DNA from: Gentiana macrophylla
Lineage: Eukaryota; Streptophyta; Magnoliopsida; Gentianales; Gentianaceae
Assembly: GCA_026214975.1 (NCBI GenBank)
Contig: CM047809.1
Coordinates: 24,092,241 to 24,156,240, forward strand
Length of the DNA: 64,000 bases
Reading direction: 5' to 3'
Shown here: in pieces, positions 21,789 through 34,058 of the stretch
Layout of the letters: each line of letters starts with the position of its first letter
Position numbering within the stretch: position 1 is the first letter of the stretch
Program-made: the position numbers and the translations under genes
The notes under the pieces: model-generated
Databases searched by the model: none
The model's input: the letters and a program-made list of their open reading frames with translations, nothing else
What the model was told of the DNA's origin: nothing

Positions 21789-22896
21789 GTCAATATGCTT
21801 TCATTTTTATTTTTTATTTTTTTTTATTTTTTTATTTTTTATTTTTTTTTTTTTTTTTTTTTTTTCCCATCAAACTGCAGCTTCCCTTGTCACAATTCTA
21901 GCAAAATAGGCTATTACAATAGTGGGGTAAATTGGTTCGTTTGAACATGGATTTTTTGGTTAATATTTATTCAGAAGGAATAATTGTTGTATTTTTATGA
22001 GGAGAAAAAAAAGTTTGTCCAAAGCAATAGATTTTCTCCCCAACTATTCAATTTGATAGCATCCTGTAGTATTATGCCACTACCTAGAAGGTTGAACCCC
22101 AACCACCCCATCGTTAGGATAGGTGGAGGATGAAAATTGAGAGATGTGCCTAATGGTTCAGTGTACTCAGGTTGACTCTAGACCTATTTTTGCTAAAAGG
22201 GGACACTCCATGCAGGATTCGGACCCCCCCACACTTCATCTAGGCTAGGCTGTCACCATAATACTCAAACTCTCTAAATACTGAACTATTCCCCTTAGGA
22301 CTATTATCCCACAACCTGTGTCTGTGGAAGGAGGCGGAATAAAGGCATTCCTAGCGGAGTGCCTAATTGATATCTTGTTGAACTAGACTAGTGATAAAGT
22401 ATGTCGTACAAGGCACGACATGCCCCTTCCAAGTGAATCCAACTATATATTGCATTTAAATGTATGTACAAGGAAGGTGAGATGTTTGATAGGTAAATCT
22501 TAGGCATATTCAGTTTGTTTCAGAACATTAGCTGAAATCATACAGAATGCAATATTAAGTCATACATATGTTTAAAGGCGAGCAATGTAATAAAAAGCCA
22601 TGCATTTATTAGGAAAGTAGTAGTGCCCATAATAGGTTACAAAGCCAGCAAAACATTACATCATCAGTGATAATATTTGATCGAAGAAACTTAAGCAAAA
22701 TAAGTCTTGACATTTTTCAATCCACAAAAGATCAATTTTTCATATTATCCAAAACCATTAATTGTTGATAGATGCACAACTAATGGCCATAATATGTAAA
22801 TATCTTCAGCTGTTAAAACAACTAAAACTTAGACACATACGATACGGGCTATTTGGCATGGCTTCAAATCACACAACATTATTCATTTTTGCGCTT
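21789..22896. other. Non-coding stretch with long T runs and a possible SINE-like patch
   Basis: T-rich slippage sequence at 21798-21866, then no open frame. On the minus strand around 22320-22210 there is a loose A-box-like and B-box-like pair (GGTCCGAATCCTG near 22230), not backed by a tail or duplication. The Helitron 3' end should lie somewhere in or near this stretch, but I could not pick it out. Confidence 0.4.
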
Positions 22897-25770
22897 ATTT
22901 CTCACTGACCTTGTTCTTCAGCTTTTTCACAGGACTTTCAAGACCAGGATTTGGGACAGCAATGTCATGGGTAGGTTACGGAAATTTCTGTGTGCTGAGC
23001 ACACACTCATTTTCAGCAGAATTGTTACCAAATACGATTGCCCTTTTGGTAGATGCAACTGGCAGCATAATTCCCTCATCCATAGTGACCGTAGATGCAA
23101 TTTCTTCTATAACTTTTTTTGTTGATGGGCTAAACATTTGCTTTTCTTTTTCAGCAGGCACTGAGTTACAGCCTTTTAGGTTTGATGCAAGTTCACCTAC
23201 AGTCAAGTTGGAAGCTGACGGTGGCATTGCAGAATTGGTATCATCTTCAGTATACAATTTCAGAATTGTGTAGCTCATTTCAGCCTTACCTCTGAAGGTC
23301 TTGTCAAAATGCTTCAGAAAGCATAGAACTCGCTTTTTCTCGATTTTTCTTGCAACCTCATCAGTTAGTGAAACATTCTAAGCACAAGCATAGATTTAAT
23401 TAGAGAGTATAATTATGCATACATTCAATGGGAGAAAAAGAGCAGATGATTCATGTTAACAAAATACATTAACTAAAAATATATGGACTCAAAGAAAAAG
23501 AACAAATAAAACATATAAGTAAAAAGCACACCGATTAGAATGTTGATTTGTAAACTTTAAGCATTCTATCGCCTAAAGGTGAACCTGTGTAGTTTTAAAC
23601 AATGGTACAACTAATAATATGCTCAGAAAACCAGAATCTATCATCATTTTTCCTCTTTTCCATTTCCAGATGCAAACATTTGTCAATTAATCCAGGAAAC
23701 TACATGTATTTTTGTCTATGATTTTTCATGTATAGCCTAGAAGCTGTCACATCCCCTTTTAATGATCTATTAATCCTAGCTCGATATATAAACAACATGA
23801 TATTTTGTTGTAAAATATAAGTACCTTTTCGTCTGCTTCCATAAGCTCAGTAGCAGTAAAATGAATGAATTTTTCTGCAGTTTATGAGAAAAGCATGGCA
23901 GAGAGTGTTCCAGATTCATCATTCAGGGAAACTTGCACATTACACCTGCACAAGTGTAGGTGCAATAATTTTAAGGATTTTTCTTCACTTTATTGTCCGT
24001 CATTAACACATAAAAACTTTGTTTATAGTTTACCGTGGTTCAAGATCCATTTCTTTGTTGCAATACATGATACAGGGGATGTCCCAGCCTACTGGAAGAT
24101 TAACTGTTTTTTGGCATATCACAAACAGAATACCAGAGCCTGTCTTGTGGTAGCATAAGATGAATAGTTGCTGCAACCCAAGCAGTCTTAAGCTGCATAT
24201 GGATTACAAATCAACAGTTTAGGATTTTTTTTAAAACATAAAACCATATGTCAAAATTTATGTGATACATACTGTTTCCATTGATGCTGAAACATCTCTG
24301 ATCAAAACAATGTCAGCAGCAGCAGGGGGTGGAAGGAGAATGTCAGTTGATTTGTAAGCCTCTTCCTAAATCATCTGGCCAATCTCCTGGGCATGTTAAT
24401 TGTACCAGCGCCAATGAGCTTTTATTAATCAGCCATGATGAGGGCCAAGAAATCGATAAAGAATACAGTAGCTTATAGACCCATTAAGTTATAAATTTAA
24501 ATCAGATCTAGTTTAGCAGACAGAATTTACCAAGCAACCAAAGGTTCATTCTCATGGAGAGGATGGTTGATCATGAAGTAAGCATGAAAACCTGTTGTCA
24601 AAGACCAACCTATGGAAGGGAATACAGAAAATCAGAGACAACACCTTTTTGAGTAATCATTAATGTTTTAAGTTTAGTATTTATATAAATCTAAGGCGTA
24701 GCGTTGTGGGTTGTAACTTTTAGATCAAACCCAACAATGAGGGTTGGCTGAGGGAACTTATTGGTGATCCCAGATTCACCTTCATTCAACAAATCTTCCC
24801 ACAACCGCAATATCATAGGTCGTTTTCTGTAATGTAAAGCACTTTCAGTCATACGACTCTGTAATATAAAAAAAACAAAAATTATTTCTATAGCATAAAA
24901 ACTCACTCTTCATCAATGAGGATGTAGTCCCTGACAAATGATTTTGGAGCATGAGGAACAGGGTATGAGTGCACAATCAATGCTTTCACATCTGTTTGGA
25001 AAAGGTAGAATTTGGTAGTGAATTTCATTTCTATAATTAACACACAAAAGGGACAATAAGCTAAAACCTGGTATTTAGAACCCAAAATTGCATATACCTA
25101 GACATATTATGTGAATGGCATACAACAATTTGGCGGAGGCATATATTAAGTCAATAACATACAATGCTTCAAAGAATTATGGAGAAATCTGTACTTGGAA
25201 ATACCAAGACAAAGGATAGGTATATTGTTTCTTTATTTTTCAAAGAAAAAGAACAAGACAACTGTATTATAACTTTCATAAAGTAGGTAGATACAGTGTA
25301 TTAAAGCATACCAATCGATACATCACTATCTGCCACCTTGAACATTTCTGAGAATTTCATGAAGTCAAAAGAGCATGGGAACACATATGGGACAAGATCA
25401 TGAAGTGGCTACGTATGTGTCTTAGGGTAGAATGTCCAAGTGTAGTTGTATTCACCAATCTTGTACCTTGGATCAGCAACCTTCACACCATCACTCGTTA
25501 CATAATACCTCTTAAAAGGCTGGAAAAAATCTGTCAAAGTGGTCAATTGCTGAAAAAGTGATCGTTGAAATCCGAGTCCCCTATTTAAAACATAAAGTAC
25601 CTCATTATTAATCATGATAATGTTGTATCAACATACTCTAAAACTAATCTAAACGCTTAGCAATGACAAGACAATTACTTACTTTCATGTCAGTAAAAAG
25701 GAATTTCTTGTACAACATGCTAGGATCTGATTGAGATTCTTTAGTTGGACGCTTAATCAGAACCTGCACA
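22897..25770 (-). pseudogene. Helitron RPA70-like single-stranded DNA-binding protein
   Basis: Minus-strand exons carry the plant RPA1/RPA70-like order. First is an OB-fold start near 25770-25685 with VLIKRPTKESQS. Next is 25615-25409 with FKRYYVTSDGVKVADPRYKIGEYNYTW in part, then PCSFDFMKFSEMFKVADSDVSI near 25395-25320. Then follow DVKALIVHSYPVPHAPKSF...YILIDEE at 25000-24903 and MILRLWEDLLNEGES with IVGFDLKVT at 24830-24720. After these come GYSLTTGFHAYFMINHP near 24600 and LKTAWVAATIHLML with DRLWYSVCD near 24170-24120. Last are CNVQVSLNDESGTL near 23940 and a C-terminal part at 23380-22897. Introns appear to separate several blocks. An in-frame stop near 22975 and others near 24370 and 24090 break it. 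Such proteins bind ssDNA and are thought to assist rolling-circle transposition. Confidence 0.75.
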
Positions 25771-26056
25771 ATGACAGTCTAGCCTCTTGTTCTGTCTGTA
25801 ACTTGAAGGGAATCACAGATGTTTCGTCATTCTTTTTTATGTGAACAAATCCATGGTACATACATTTTTTAAGATATTTTCACACATAATATCTAAAACA
25901 GAAGGTAATACTTTACATGTAACAGTTCACATGAAGTATGTAAAATGGCATAAGATGTAACATTTATTGTCTGTTCAGAATTTCTTTGTAAACAACATTT
26001 TTTGTAATTTTTTTATCTATGTCAAAAACAGTTGGTGCTATAAGGATTTTAACAGC

Positions 26057-26064
26057 AGCTGAGG
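26057..26064. repeat. Left target-site duplication AGCTGAGG of the hAT insertion
   Basis: Identical to 27175-27182. Eight base pairs is diagnostic of hAT transposition. Confidence 0.9.
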
Positions 26065-27174
26065 TAGTGGTGGCGAAATGAAACCGGAACTGGCGGTTGG
26101 AACCAGAACCGGCGGTTCTCGAACCGGAACCGGCGGTTTGTGTAACCGCCGGTTGGACGGTTGGGGGCGGTTAGGGATTTTTGGTAACCGGAACTCCCGA
26201 GTCAGTCGATTTAGATGGTGATGAAAGTACCCCATCCAGAGCACAAGAAAAAAAAGGTTAAAATCGGAATTTTTTACGGAATTTTTCACAAAGGTTCATC
26301 GGACTGATGAATTAGCATTAGCTAATCCTGGAAAGTATTTCTACGGGGTGTGCAATTTTGGTGGCACAAAATACCAATTTAAAGGGGGTGGTGGTTACGG
26401 ATCGATGCGGACTCACATAATAAACAAACACCCGGAAAAATTGGAAGACAGCGCGTCTCAAACCCAGCTAAACAAGACGAGCTCCAGCGTAGGTGACACT
26501 AATCCACTTTTTATTTACACAAGTGATAACTGTAGAGATCTAACCACGGATCTTGTTGTGGGCATGGGTCTTCCTTTTAGCTTTCCTGAGAATCCTATTT
26601 TCGAAAGTTACGTACAAGGGGCTTTGCAACCGGCTTTTACTCGTATCCCTCGTGCAACGGTAAAAAAACCTACAAAAGAACTATGAAAGGCTAAAAAAAA
26701 TAATAAGAACTACGCTCTCTTTGATTTTTTTATATGTGTCGTGCCTCCAACACGATTACATATAAAGGATACGTAGGCAACCGAATTTCCAGTACAAGCG
26801 TTAAAAAAACATAATTTACATATAAAAAAACACAATATTAATATTATATTTAAAACCGAATAAAAACTATTTATAAAAAATATATATATTACATTCGCTT
26901 TGGTAATTGTAGTGAAAAAAATTGTAATTTGTTATTGTAGTGAAAAGAATAAGTATTATATGAAAATGTAAAAAAAAAATTAATATTTTCTGAACCGTGA
27001 TTTGAACCGGAAGGAAACCGTGTGGACCGTGAACCGTATTGAACCGTCAACCGCCGGTTAGTAAACCGGCGCGCGGTTCACTTTAACCGCCGGTTCACAA
27101 ACCTGCACTAACCGGAAAAAAAAACCGGCGGTTCCGGTTAAGGTTCGGTTCGGTTACACCTTTGGCCACCACAA
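26065..27174 (+). mobile_element. Non-autonomous hAT element (1.11 kb) inside the Helitron helicase
   Basis: Perfect 8-bp duplication AGCTGAGG on both sides. The terminal inverted repeats are TAGTGGTGGC at left and TTGTGGTGGC at right read inward. Subterminal regions (26085-26190 and 26995-27155) are crowded with AACCGCCGGTT/AACCGG motifs on both strands, as expected of transposase-binding subterminal repeats. The middle holds the N-terminal part of a hAT transposase on the plus strand. Removing the element rejoins the helicase motif VI reading frame. Confidence 0.92.
26290..26686 (+). pseudogene. hAT transposase N-terminal fragment with degraded BED zinc finger
   Basis: The plus-strand frame reads GKYFYGVCNFGGTKYQFKGG, then SMRTHIINKHPEKLE. 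This is the BED-type zinc-finger pattern of hAT transposases, but the second cysteine of the first CX2C pair is glycine (CNFGG). Downstream, LPFSFPENPIFESYVQGALQP and IPRATVKK fit the hAT linker that follows the BED finger. The frame stops after 26686, and no RNase H-like catalytic core or hAT dimerisation domain is present. BED fingers bind the element ends; this one is unlikely to work. Confidence 0.7.
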
Positions 27175-27182
27175 AGCTGAGG
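27175..27182. repeat. Right target-site duplication AGCTGAGG of the hAT insertion
   Basis: Matches 26057-26064 exactly. Confidence 0.9.
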
Positions 27183-30100
27183 TTTTTGCACGAGATAATG
27201 CCACATATAGTTGTCCATGAGAAAAACAGTCTCTTTTAAGTATACACCAACAAAATCTAAAGTTTGTCCTTGTGCTTTATTTATTGTCATTGCAAAGCAA
27301 AGTCTCACACGAAACTGAATCCTTATGAATACTGACTTTCCCGCATGATCTCCTACAACAATTTCAGCATGTATTATGTTCTTGTCTAAACGTTTGCATA
27401 TTAAACGTGTGTCATTACATAAACCCTCTGATGGATCTAAATTCATCAATAAAAGTATAGGGGCATTGACCTTAAGTGTTAATTTATGTGGAGGTAAACC
27501 AGAAGGGGCAAGACTATTTAAACGGTCTTCATAGCGTTCTTGGTCATTCGGATCATCAGTTTTGTCAAAACTAACATATTCAATTGCATCTCCATGAAAG
27601 CGTTCAATTACTAAATCATTCATTGCATCTACGAACTGTTTTTTTGTGGTAAGAATTTCTTTGTTGATGCTTTTTGAATTAGTGGTTGTTGCTGTATCCA
27701 TATCAGGAAATACCATATTTATAAGAGTATCTAGATCAGTTCCATCATTTTTAGTTGGAATAATTATTTGTGAAGGGAGTTCAATAGATTCAACTTCACG
27801 ATTTTGATCCAGCCCTTCACCAACCCTCAAAAGGAAAGTGGTAAATGCAAGATCTAAATAGGCACGCATATTTTGAACAAGAGTAAATTTTTTAAGCATA
27901 GGCCATAAGTATGATTTTATTAAAGATGCATTCATTGTTTCACGCTTACTGCCTTTGTGAACAACATGCAGGATTTGTCTAAAATCCTCTCCTAGCACAA
28001 CCACTTTCCCTTCAAAAACATGATTGTTCACCATTAAGTCTTGCAGTAAAGCATCTAATGTTTCGATGGCCTTTTTTTTTACACATTGGAGCTTCATCCA
28101 ATATAATTAGTCTAGCTTCTTTTATCATGTGCGCTAGTGATGTTTGTTTACTTATTCGACAAACTGAACCATATGTTATGTCAAGAGGTATTTTAAAATG
28201 TGAATGTGCTGTCCGCCCTCCTGGCAGCAAAGATGCTGCTATTCCTGATTTGGATGTTTCTAAAGCTAAATGACCCTTTGATCGAACTTCCGCTAACAAA
28301 GATCTATACAGATAAGTCTTACCCCCCCCCGGACCATCAATAAAAAAACATTCTGGTTTGTTTTCATATATTGCTTTTATTATACTTTTAAAAGCTTCTG
28401 CCTGATCGATATTTAACAATGTCTTTGAATTCAAATCTATCACAGAAACCACAATATTTTGTTCAGCTCTTAATTCCTTAGTTGAGTCCTCAAAAATTGT
28501 CTAGAATTCATTCCCTTGGGTATCAAGCCAAATGAACCTATATCTTTTCCCATAGAATGAAGGAATGATTTAATTTGTTGTTGAACAAGTCTTCTTATTT
28601 CAGTCTGAGAAAGATGATTTTGTTTAGCTATATATTCTGAAAGATTTGGTTCAAATTCTTCCAACGGTTTTAGAGGATCAGTAGGACAAGCATAAACTAA
28701 AATTGTAGCAAATAATCGTCTTAGCTCATAAGGCATTTGATATAATGATGCTTCTTGCAAACAAATTGCTTCACTATTGTTTTGTTCTAGGAAACCTCAT
28801 GCTAGTGCGGACTCATGGTATGTTGGAAATATTTGACCATTGTATGTCTTTAAATCAATAAAAAGATGTAGGGCCTTTTATATTAGATAACACCAATTTT
28901 AAATAATATCTTTCTCCCTCTATTGGTTTGACTGTTACTAATATTCCAACTGAATCACCTTTAGTCCTCACTTTCCATCTTTTTCTATTCGGCTCCCAAA
29001 CAAAGAAATCAGGGAATTCAGAATACGTACAATGTCTTTTTATTGCTTCAGTATCTGTTTTGTTCATCCAAAAATATTCTGTTAACATAGTTTTTTTATT
29101 CAATGGATTATTCATTATATTTTCCAACCTATGTTTTGGGTTAAAATTGGTAGGTTGATAATTTTCAAGGTGAACCTGCAATTGTATGACTGCATGTTTC
29201 ATATCGCCTAAAGCAAACCTATATATTCTTCATAATACCTCTGGTGGAGATATCCACCTTCCAGATTGATATTGATCAATCTCATCAACTTCTTTATGTG
29301 AGTTTTCAGGTTCAATATTAAAAATTATCCTGTCATTTCCTTTGCATATATACTTGTATATATATCTTACAGCTTTAACAGTCGAACATATTTTTACGTT
29401 AATGTGACAGTCAAACTTAGCAATTAAATAAGGATTGTATGGTATAACCCATCTATTATCTAACCATGCTCCTCTCACCTTGACTTTATAACCATTATTA
29501 CGTCTTTTATATATTGGATATGCATCAGTTGTTATTGTGGATTGTTCACAAAAGTCTTTAGGAAATGAATTCTTACAGAAACCATCATTTTTCATACAAA
29601 CATTGGTTGGATTTAAAGAGCCACATGGACCATGTAACATATGTTTAATTACCAATTTATATAAATGAGGATGTAACTGTTTATCAGGAAGCTCAGCAGC
29701 AACAATCTTGTCAAATTCTTCTGGTCTATATAACTTGTAATGAGCTTTTAGGATTAAAAGAAAATGAGCATGAGGCAAACCCCTCTTTTGGAATTCTATT
29801 ACATATGTATATGCAGCTACTTTTCCAAAAAGATTGTTTCTGAAAAGTTCAATTTTAAGTTCTTCTAATTTTTCTCTAAACACTCTGACTAATAAATCAG
29901 GCCTATTCTGAGCTTTTTCACCATCACTTAATAATTATTTTATTTCAGGCCAATTAGGATTACATGTCATTGTTAAAAATATATCAGGCTTTCTGAATTT
30001 GCGGACTAAAGTCATTGCATCTAAATATTTTTTTCACATGTGCCTAGGTCCTCCAGTTAAGGTAGCCGGCAGAATTGTACGTTGGCCTACCTTACCAGCA

Positions 30101-31640
30101 TCATTTTCACCACATGCTACATCATCAACAATGCCTTGAAGATACTCTTGCCTAATATTTTTTTGTTGGACTCTAAAATAATCAAGACGCCGTGTTTCTA
30201 ATTTCACAAACATATCTACGGCATATTGTTGAAACAATCTCCCAAATTGAAGCAAAAAAGACTCATCGTTGTTTCTGATTTGAAATTTATAACAGTAATA
30301 TTCTCGGATTGACACATTATTATGATCATTAACTCTGGAATTTAAATTTTCATCTTCTGTGTCTAATAATTGTTGAGCTGTCTCAGCAAGTCTTGGATTA
30401 ACTGATTTATTAAGTTCATTCAACCATTTTCGTTTACATGATTTATCTTTTACACCAACCTTTCTTATGCCTTGGTACCAGCCAAGTTGGCCATATGGAA
30501 ACATAAGTGGATATTGAAGAGGGTCATAGCATCCATAATAATAATTTATATTATGAGAATGCCCACCATGAGTATAAACTCTTATGCTTCTTTGTTCACT
30601 TTCTTGGCCATCAATTAATATCCCAACTATTTGAGGCACTGTTGGTATGTTATAAACTTTTTGATCAACTTTTGGATTACAATAAAGCATAATCTGTAGT
30701 TCATGAAGATTTTTTTGTAGCGTTTCTTAAATCTCTGGAGAACCTAGCATATGGATTTTCTACAAGAATTGTTAAAAATTTATCCAACGTCATCTCAAAA
30801 AGCCTAGGACATTTTTCAAGACGTAATGACTTTTCATATTCAGTATCATGAAAGTATAATTGTAAGTTTGTACAACTGTCAAGAGTTCCCACCAAATCAT
30901 TCATGAAATGGTATACCTGTCCCTGAACCCTAAACGTGTCAGCTCCCTTATTTCTTCTTGCTAAATCTTTGTTATAAGTTGCTCCAAAAGACGTAAATGC
31001 CAAATGATTATTGTATGTTCTAATAGAGCTTCTAAATTTTTTAGCTTCATCTGTTTGATTAGTAATCAAGTCAGCAATTACTGTAGTCAATTTAGTTGAA
31101 GCAAAAAGGACATCTCCAGACGAACAACAGAAATTATTTATCTCATGTGCAATTTATTTTGCAAAACAGTGTCTACAATCAGCTACTTTTTACAGTACAC
31201 ACCTATTTTCTATGATTTCATCCAATAAAAGGCTATGTTCTGTACGCGGGGTATTATTTTTAATACGAAAGTTTCTTTCAGCAAGTTTAGGTTGCCATCG
31301 TTTAATTTTTTCTGCACGATTATTTTTTATAATATCGGAAGTGTTTGTATGAGTAGTTGAACACTGAATTAAACCAACATTATCATTTAGATCTGCATTT
31401 AATGTGATTCATTCATTAGGATAATGGTTACTAAATGTTTCCTTATTAAGAACAACTAAGCTGGAGCTACCTGGAACTTGCCTAGAAATTTTCCCTTTCA
31501 TTTTAGAAGCATTAGGGTCCACCGCATGGTCATTTTGGGATGCATCGATTAAGCCATCAGTTATACCACCCATATTTTTTTTGCACATTTGAAGGTTTTT
31601 TTTGTTGCTTTTGGAAGACAACATTTTTTTTGGTACACTA

Positions 31641-33365
31641 TAAGGCTTCTCATCTTTTTCTTACGCCATCTAGCAATTGCTAATCAACGGTAAATTTTAG
31701 AGGTTTGTTTTACTTCCATCCCAAAAGACAAAGGCTTTGTAGCACTTAATTTCCAAAAACATACAATCAAAGAGCCACAAGTGGAACACTAAAGTATAGC
31801 AAAGACAATAACAGAACAGAAACGAAGGCAGCAAGTCTACATATGCAAGGCCAACTAAATTGGAAAATAATCAGAGCAATACCAGCGAGGAAGAAGCCAT
31901 TGCAAGTAGATCAAAAGAAAGGAAGTAGACAACCACCTATGTTGAAACCAGAATAGCTTGAAAGTATTCCTATAAGACAGAAAAGGAACAACACAATTCA
32001 GTACAAGAACCACACAATTTCTGTAATTATAGTTTCCATATTCAAATTATGACAGAGGCAAAAGAAAAACATTGTTGAATGCTAAGACAGTTTAAAAAAA
32101 CCAAGAAACTACAAAACCACTTCTGGTAATAGAACATGATGGAAAGAAACACCACAACTATTTTTGAAACATGCTTTCCAGAATCATTGACATAATGTTA
32201 TCAACCCTAAACAAAGTTCACCCTAGCACCGCACTTTCTCGGTAAGAAAAACCGGAGACCAAAAACTGTAAAAGGAAAAAATAAAATCCCCCCTAGCAGA
32301 AGCATGAATTGTAGCTACTGTCCATTTTTAGTAACAATAATAAGTAACTACACCTCTTATTTTGGGTTTCTATTTTTGGTTCTAGACCTCATGAAACAAA
32401 TATTAAAACTCCTTTGTAAGAGTAGATACTCATTAAACTAAAAAGCATATATGACCTCAATGATTTCAACGACTTTTAGAAGCTTCAACCTTGTTAAAAA
32501 AACCAATTCACAAAATGCAAGAACCTCAAAATGCTGCTTTCAATTCCCACCACATCCATAAACAACCTATTACTGAGAATCAAAGTATAAGGAACTCTAA
32601 TGAGGATGCACTTGACAAACCCTTAAAACACTAAAAACCACTAAAGTTCAAAACTTTGCAAGAAAAAAACCATGATCTGCTGTAAAAGGTCATTCAGTAA
32701 ACCCCTTGCATCACTATAACCCAGCAAATCTGACAGAAACACATTGTTTCTGTAAGCAACCAAGCATTGCACAAAGAAAGCATGCAATGAAACCATAATG
32801 CAGAAATGGGAAATTCAGTGCAGGAACATTGAAGAAACAGTATGCATAACACGTTCTACATATGGTTAACCCTACCTATCCACAAGTAAAGCACACATTT
32901 GACAGAGAAACAACTTCATCTTATTTTACACATAAAACCTAAATGCAACAGACAATCTGTAATACTCAAGACGTACAATAAATGCAGGTAAAAGATCAAA
33001 AGCATTTATATCATCTAAAAACGAGCACATGCAGGTGACAAACCTAACAATCAAACACATACCCAAAAGCACTAAAGGAAACTGGAGAAGTAAATGCAGA
33101 ATAAATTTTTTTTTTGCTAAAGAAAACCTAGAAGTTGTGTAATAGAAACCATCTGGAGAGGCTGTGTTATATAAAGCGAAAGAGAGACTTGTACCTGGTC
33201 AGAGAAGCTCCAGCCCGGATATAGATGCCTTTTTGAAGAATACTGAGCCAAAATCCAATGTGTAAATGAAGGAAAATTGAGAAGAGAGTTTATAAATAAT
33301 GTAACAAACAACAAACAAAACTAGTTGTCACTTCACAAATAGTCGAAAATGTAAGGATTCATAAA
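31641..33365. other. Non-coding stretch upstream of the Helitron Rep gene
   Basis: No convincing open frame. By position it should include the Helitron 5' region and end, but I could not recognise a TC-type terminus. A TATA-like GTTATATAAAG lies near 33165-33175 on the plus strand, with no gene attached to it. Confidence 0.45.
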
Positions 33366-33377
33366 GCATCAGTTTCA

Positions 33378-33971
33378 TTAGACCCCCACTAATGTCGAAG
33401 TGATTTTTTCCTTGGACGGGACAAAAAATTGCCTCCATCTCATAACAGTCAGATAGTGGCCTTGAATGAGCCATGGACCGTTTCCCAGGGCTGTTTCATA
33501 ATCTTCCTTGCAACAAAATCGCACCACATAGTAATCCATATCAAGGTTGACAATGTCCAGTTGGCCCTGAGTACACCACATGTTGTTCAACCTTTGTTGA
33601 ATAATTCGAAATTATACATTTCGACCTAGAACCTTCACGATCACAGCTCTTCTCCACGGCTTCCATAAATCGACACAATCCTCTACCGGGATATCGATTG
33701 GGTCATCATCTACCTCAGTTCCTCTCCAATTCTCAGCAATTTGATCAAAATCTGCAATATCGGATTCATCCTCACCTTCGCCGGTATATAGCCTTTCACG
33801 AAGGGCCTTTCTTTGCAAAAGATCGACGCCACTCCTCTGCTGCCAAACATTTTGCTGCCCTGTCACTCGGTCCGCATCCGCTTTCTTCCTGTCATTGCTC
33901 CGCCGCATCAGGTCATCTTCTTCTGTTGAGCACTCCTCGCCATCGAGGTCCATGGCGAAGGACGGGTCCAT
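33378..33971 (-). pseudogene. LINE ORF1 N-terminal fragment (DUF4283)
   Basis: On the minus strand an ATG at 33971 opens MDPSFAMDLDGEE and an acidic, low-complexity leader. The DUF4283-type fold follows: WRRAVIVKVLGRNV, an in-frame stop near 33615, then LNNMWCTQGQLDIVNLDMDYYVVRF and YETALGNGPWLIQGHYLTV in part. In plant L1-type LINEs this domain begins ORF1, before a CCHC knuckle. Here the sequence ends near 33378 without knuckle or ORF2, so the copy is truncated at its 3' side, which is unusual for a LINE and implies a later deletion or capture. Confidence 0.75.
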
Positions 33972-34029
33972 CCACTTACTTTTCTTTTTACGACTTTCCA
34001 CTCGTAAATGTTTTAGATGTGGTAAAACA

Positions 34030-34054
34030 AATATATATATATATATATATATAT
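34030..34054. repeat. (AT)n microsatellite
   Basis: About 12 AT units between the LINE ORF1 fragment and the Stowaway-like MITE. Confidence 0.9.
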
Positions 34055-34058
34055 GGTT

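Larger units (their letters stand above)
25974..31624 (-). pseudogene. Helitron Rep (HUH)-PIF1 helicase, split and frameshifted
   Basis: Minus-strand blocks run as follows. The N-terminal segment is 31624-31409. A cysteine-rich region follows (NNFCCSSGDVLF near 31130). Then come TSFGATYNKDLARR and FRVQGQVYHFMNDL (31090-30701). The Helitron N-terminal domain at 30690-30034 has QYPLMFPYGQLGWY and GQRTILPATLTGGPRHM, with a stop near 29935. The Rep domain at 29883-29230 contains the HUH motif KRGLPHAHFLL (near 29787-29755) and the tyrosine motif RYIYKYICKG (near 29370-29340). Helicase begins near 28760; its Walker A reads GPGGGKT, one residue short of GPGGTGKT. DEAP (Walker B) lies near 28090. 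The motif VI region (QLYVALSRAKTS) spans the hAT insertion, and the tail ends at a TAA (25974-25976). Several stops and frameshifts mean no functional product. Confidence 0.88.
22897..31640 (-). mobile_element. Helitron with Rep/helicase and RPA-like genes, ends unresolved
   Basis: On the minus strand a Helitron Rep/PIF1-type helicase gene (31624-25974) is followed at about 200 bp by an RPA70-like gene (25770-22897). Plant Helitrons commonly carry exactly this pair. The 5' TC and the 3' hairpin-CTRR ends were not identified; the true element probably reaches beyond both coordinates. Both genes contain stops, and a hAT derivative (26065-27174) lies in the helicase. The element is therefore old and cannot move by itself. 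Confidence 0.8.

Noticed and set aside
22853..23278. Several plus-strand frames of 90-120 codons
   Set aside because: They overlap the minus-strand RPA-like C-terminal exon, which has matching domain order and explains the open frames.
26038..26289. Minus-strand 83-codon frame rich in P, R and V
   Set aside because: It runs across the hAT left end and reads the AACCGCCGGTT subterminal motifs; only its last few residues are helicase tail.
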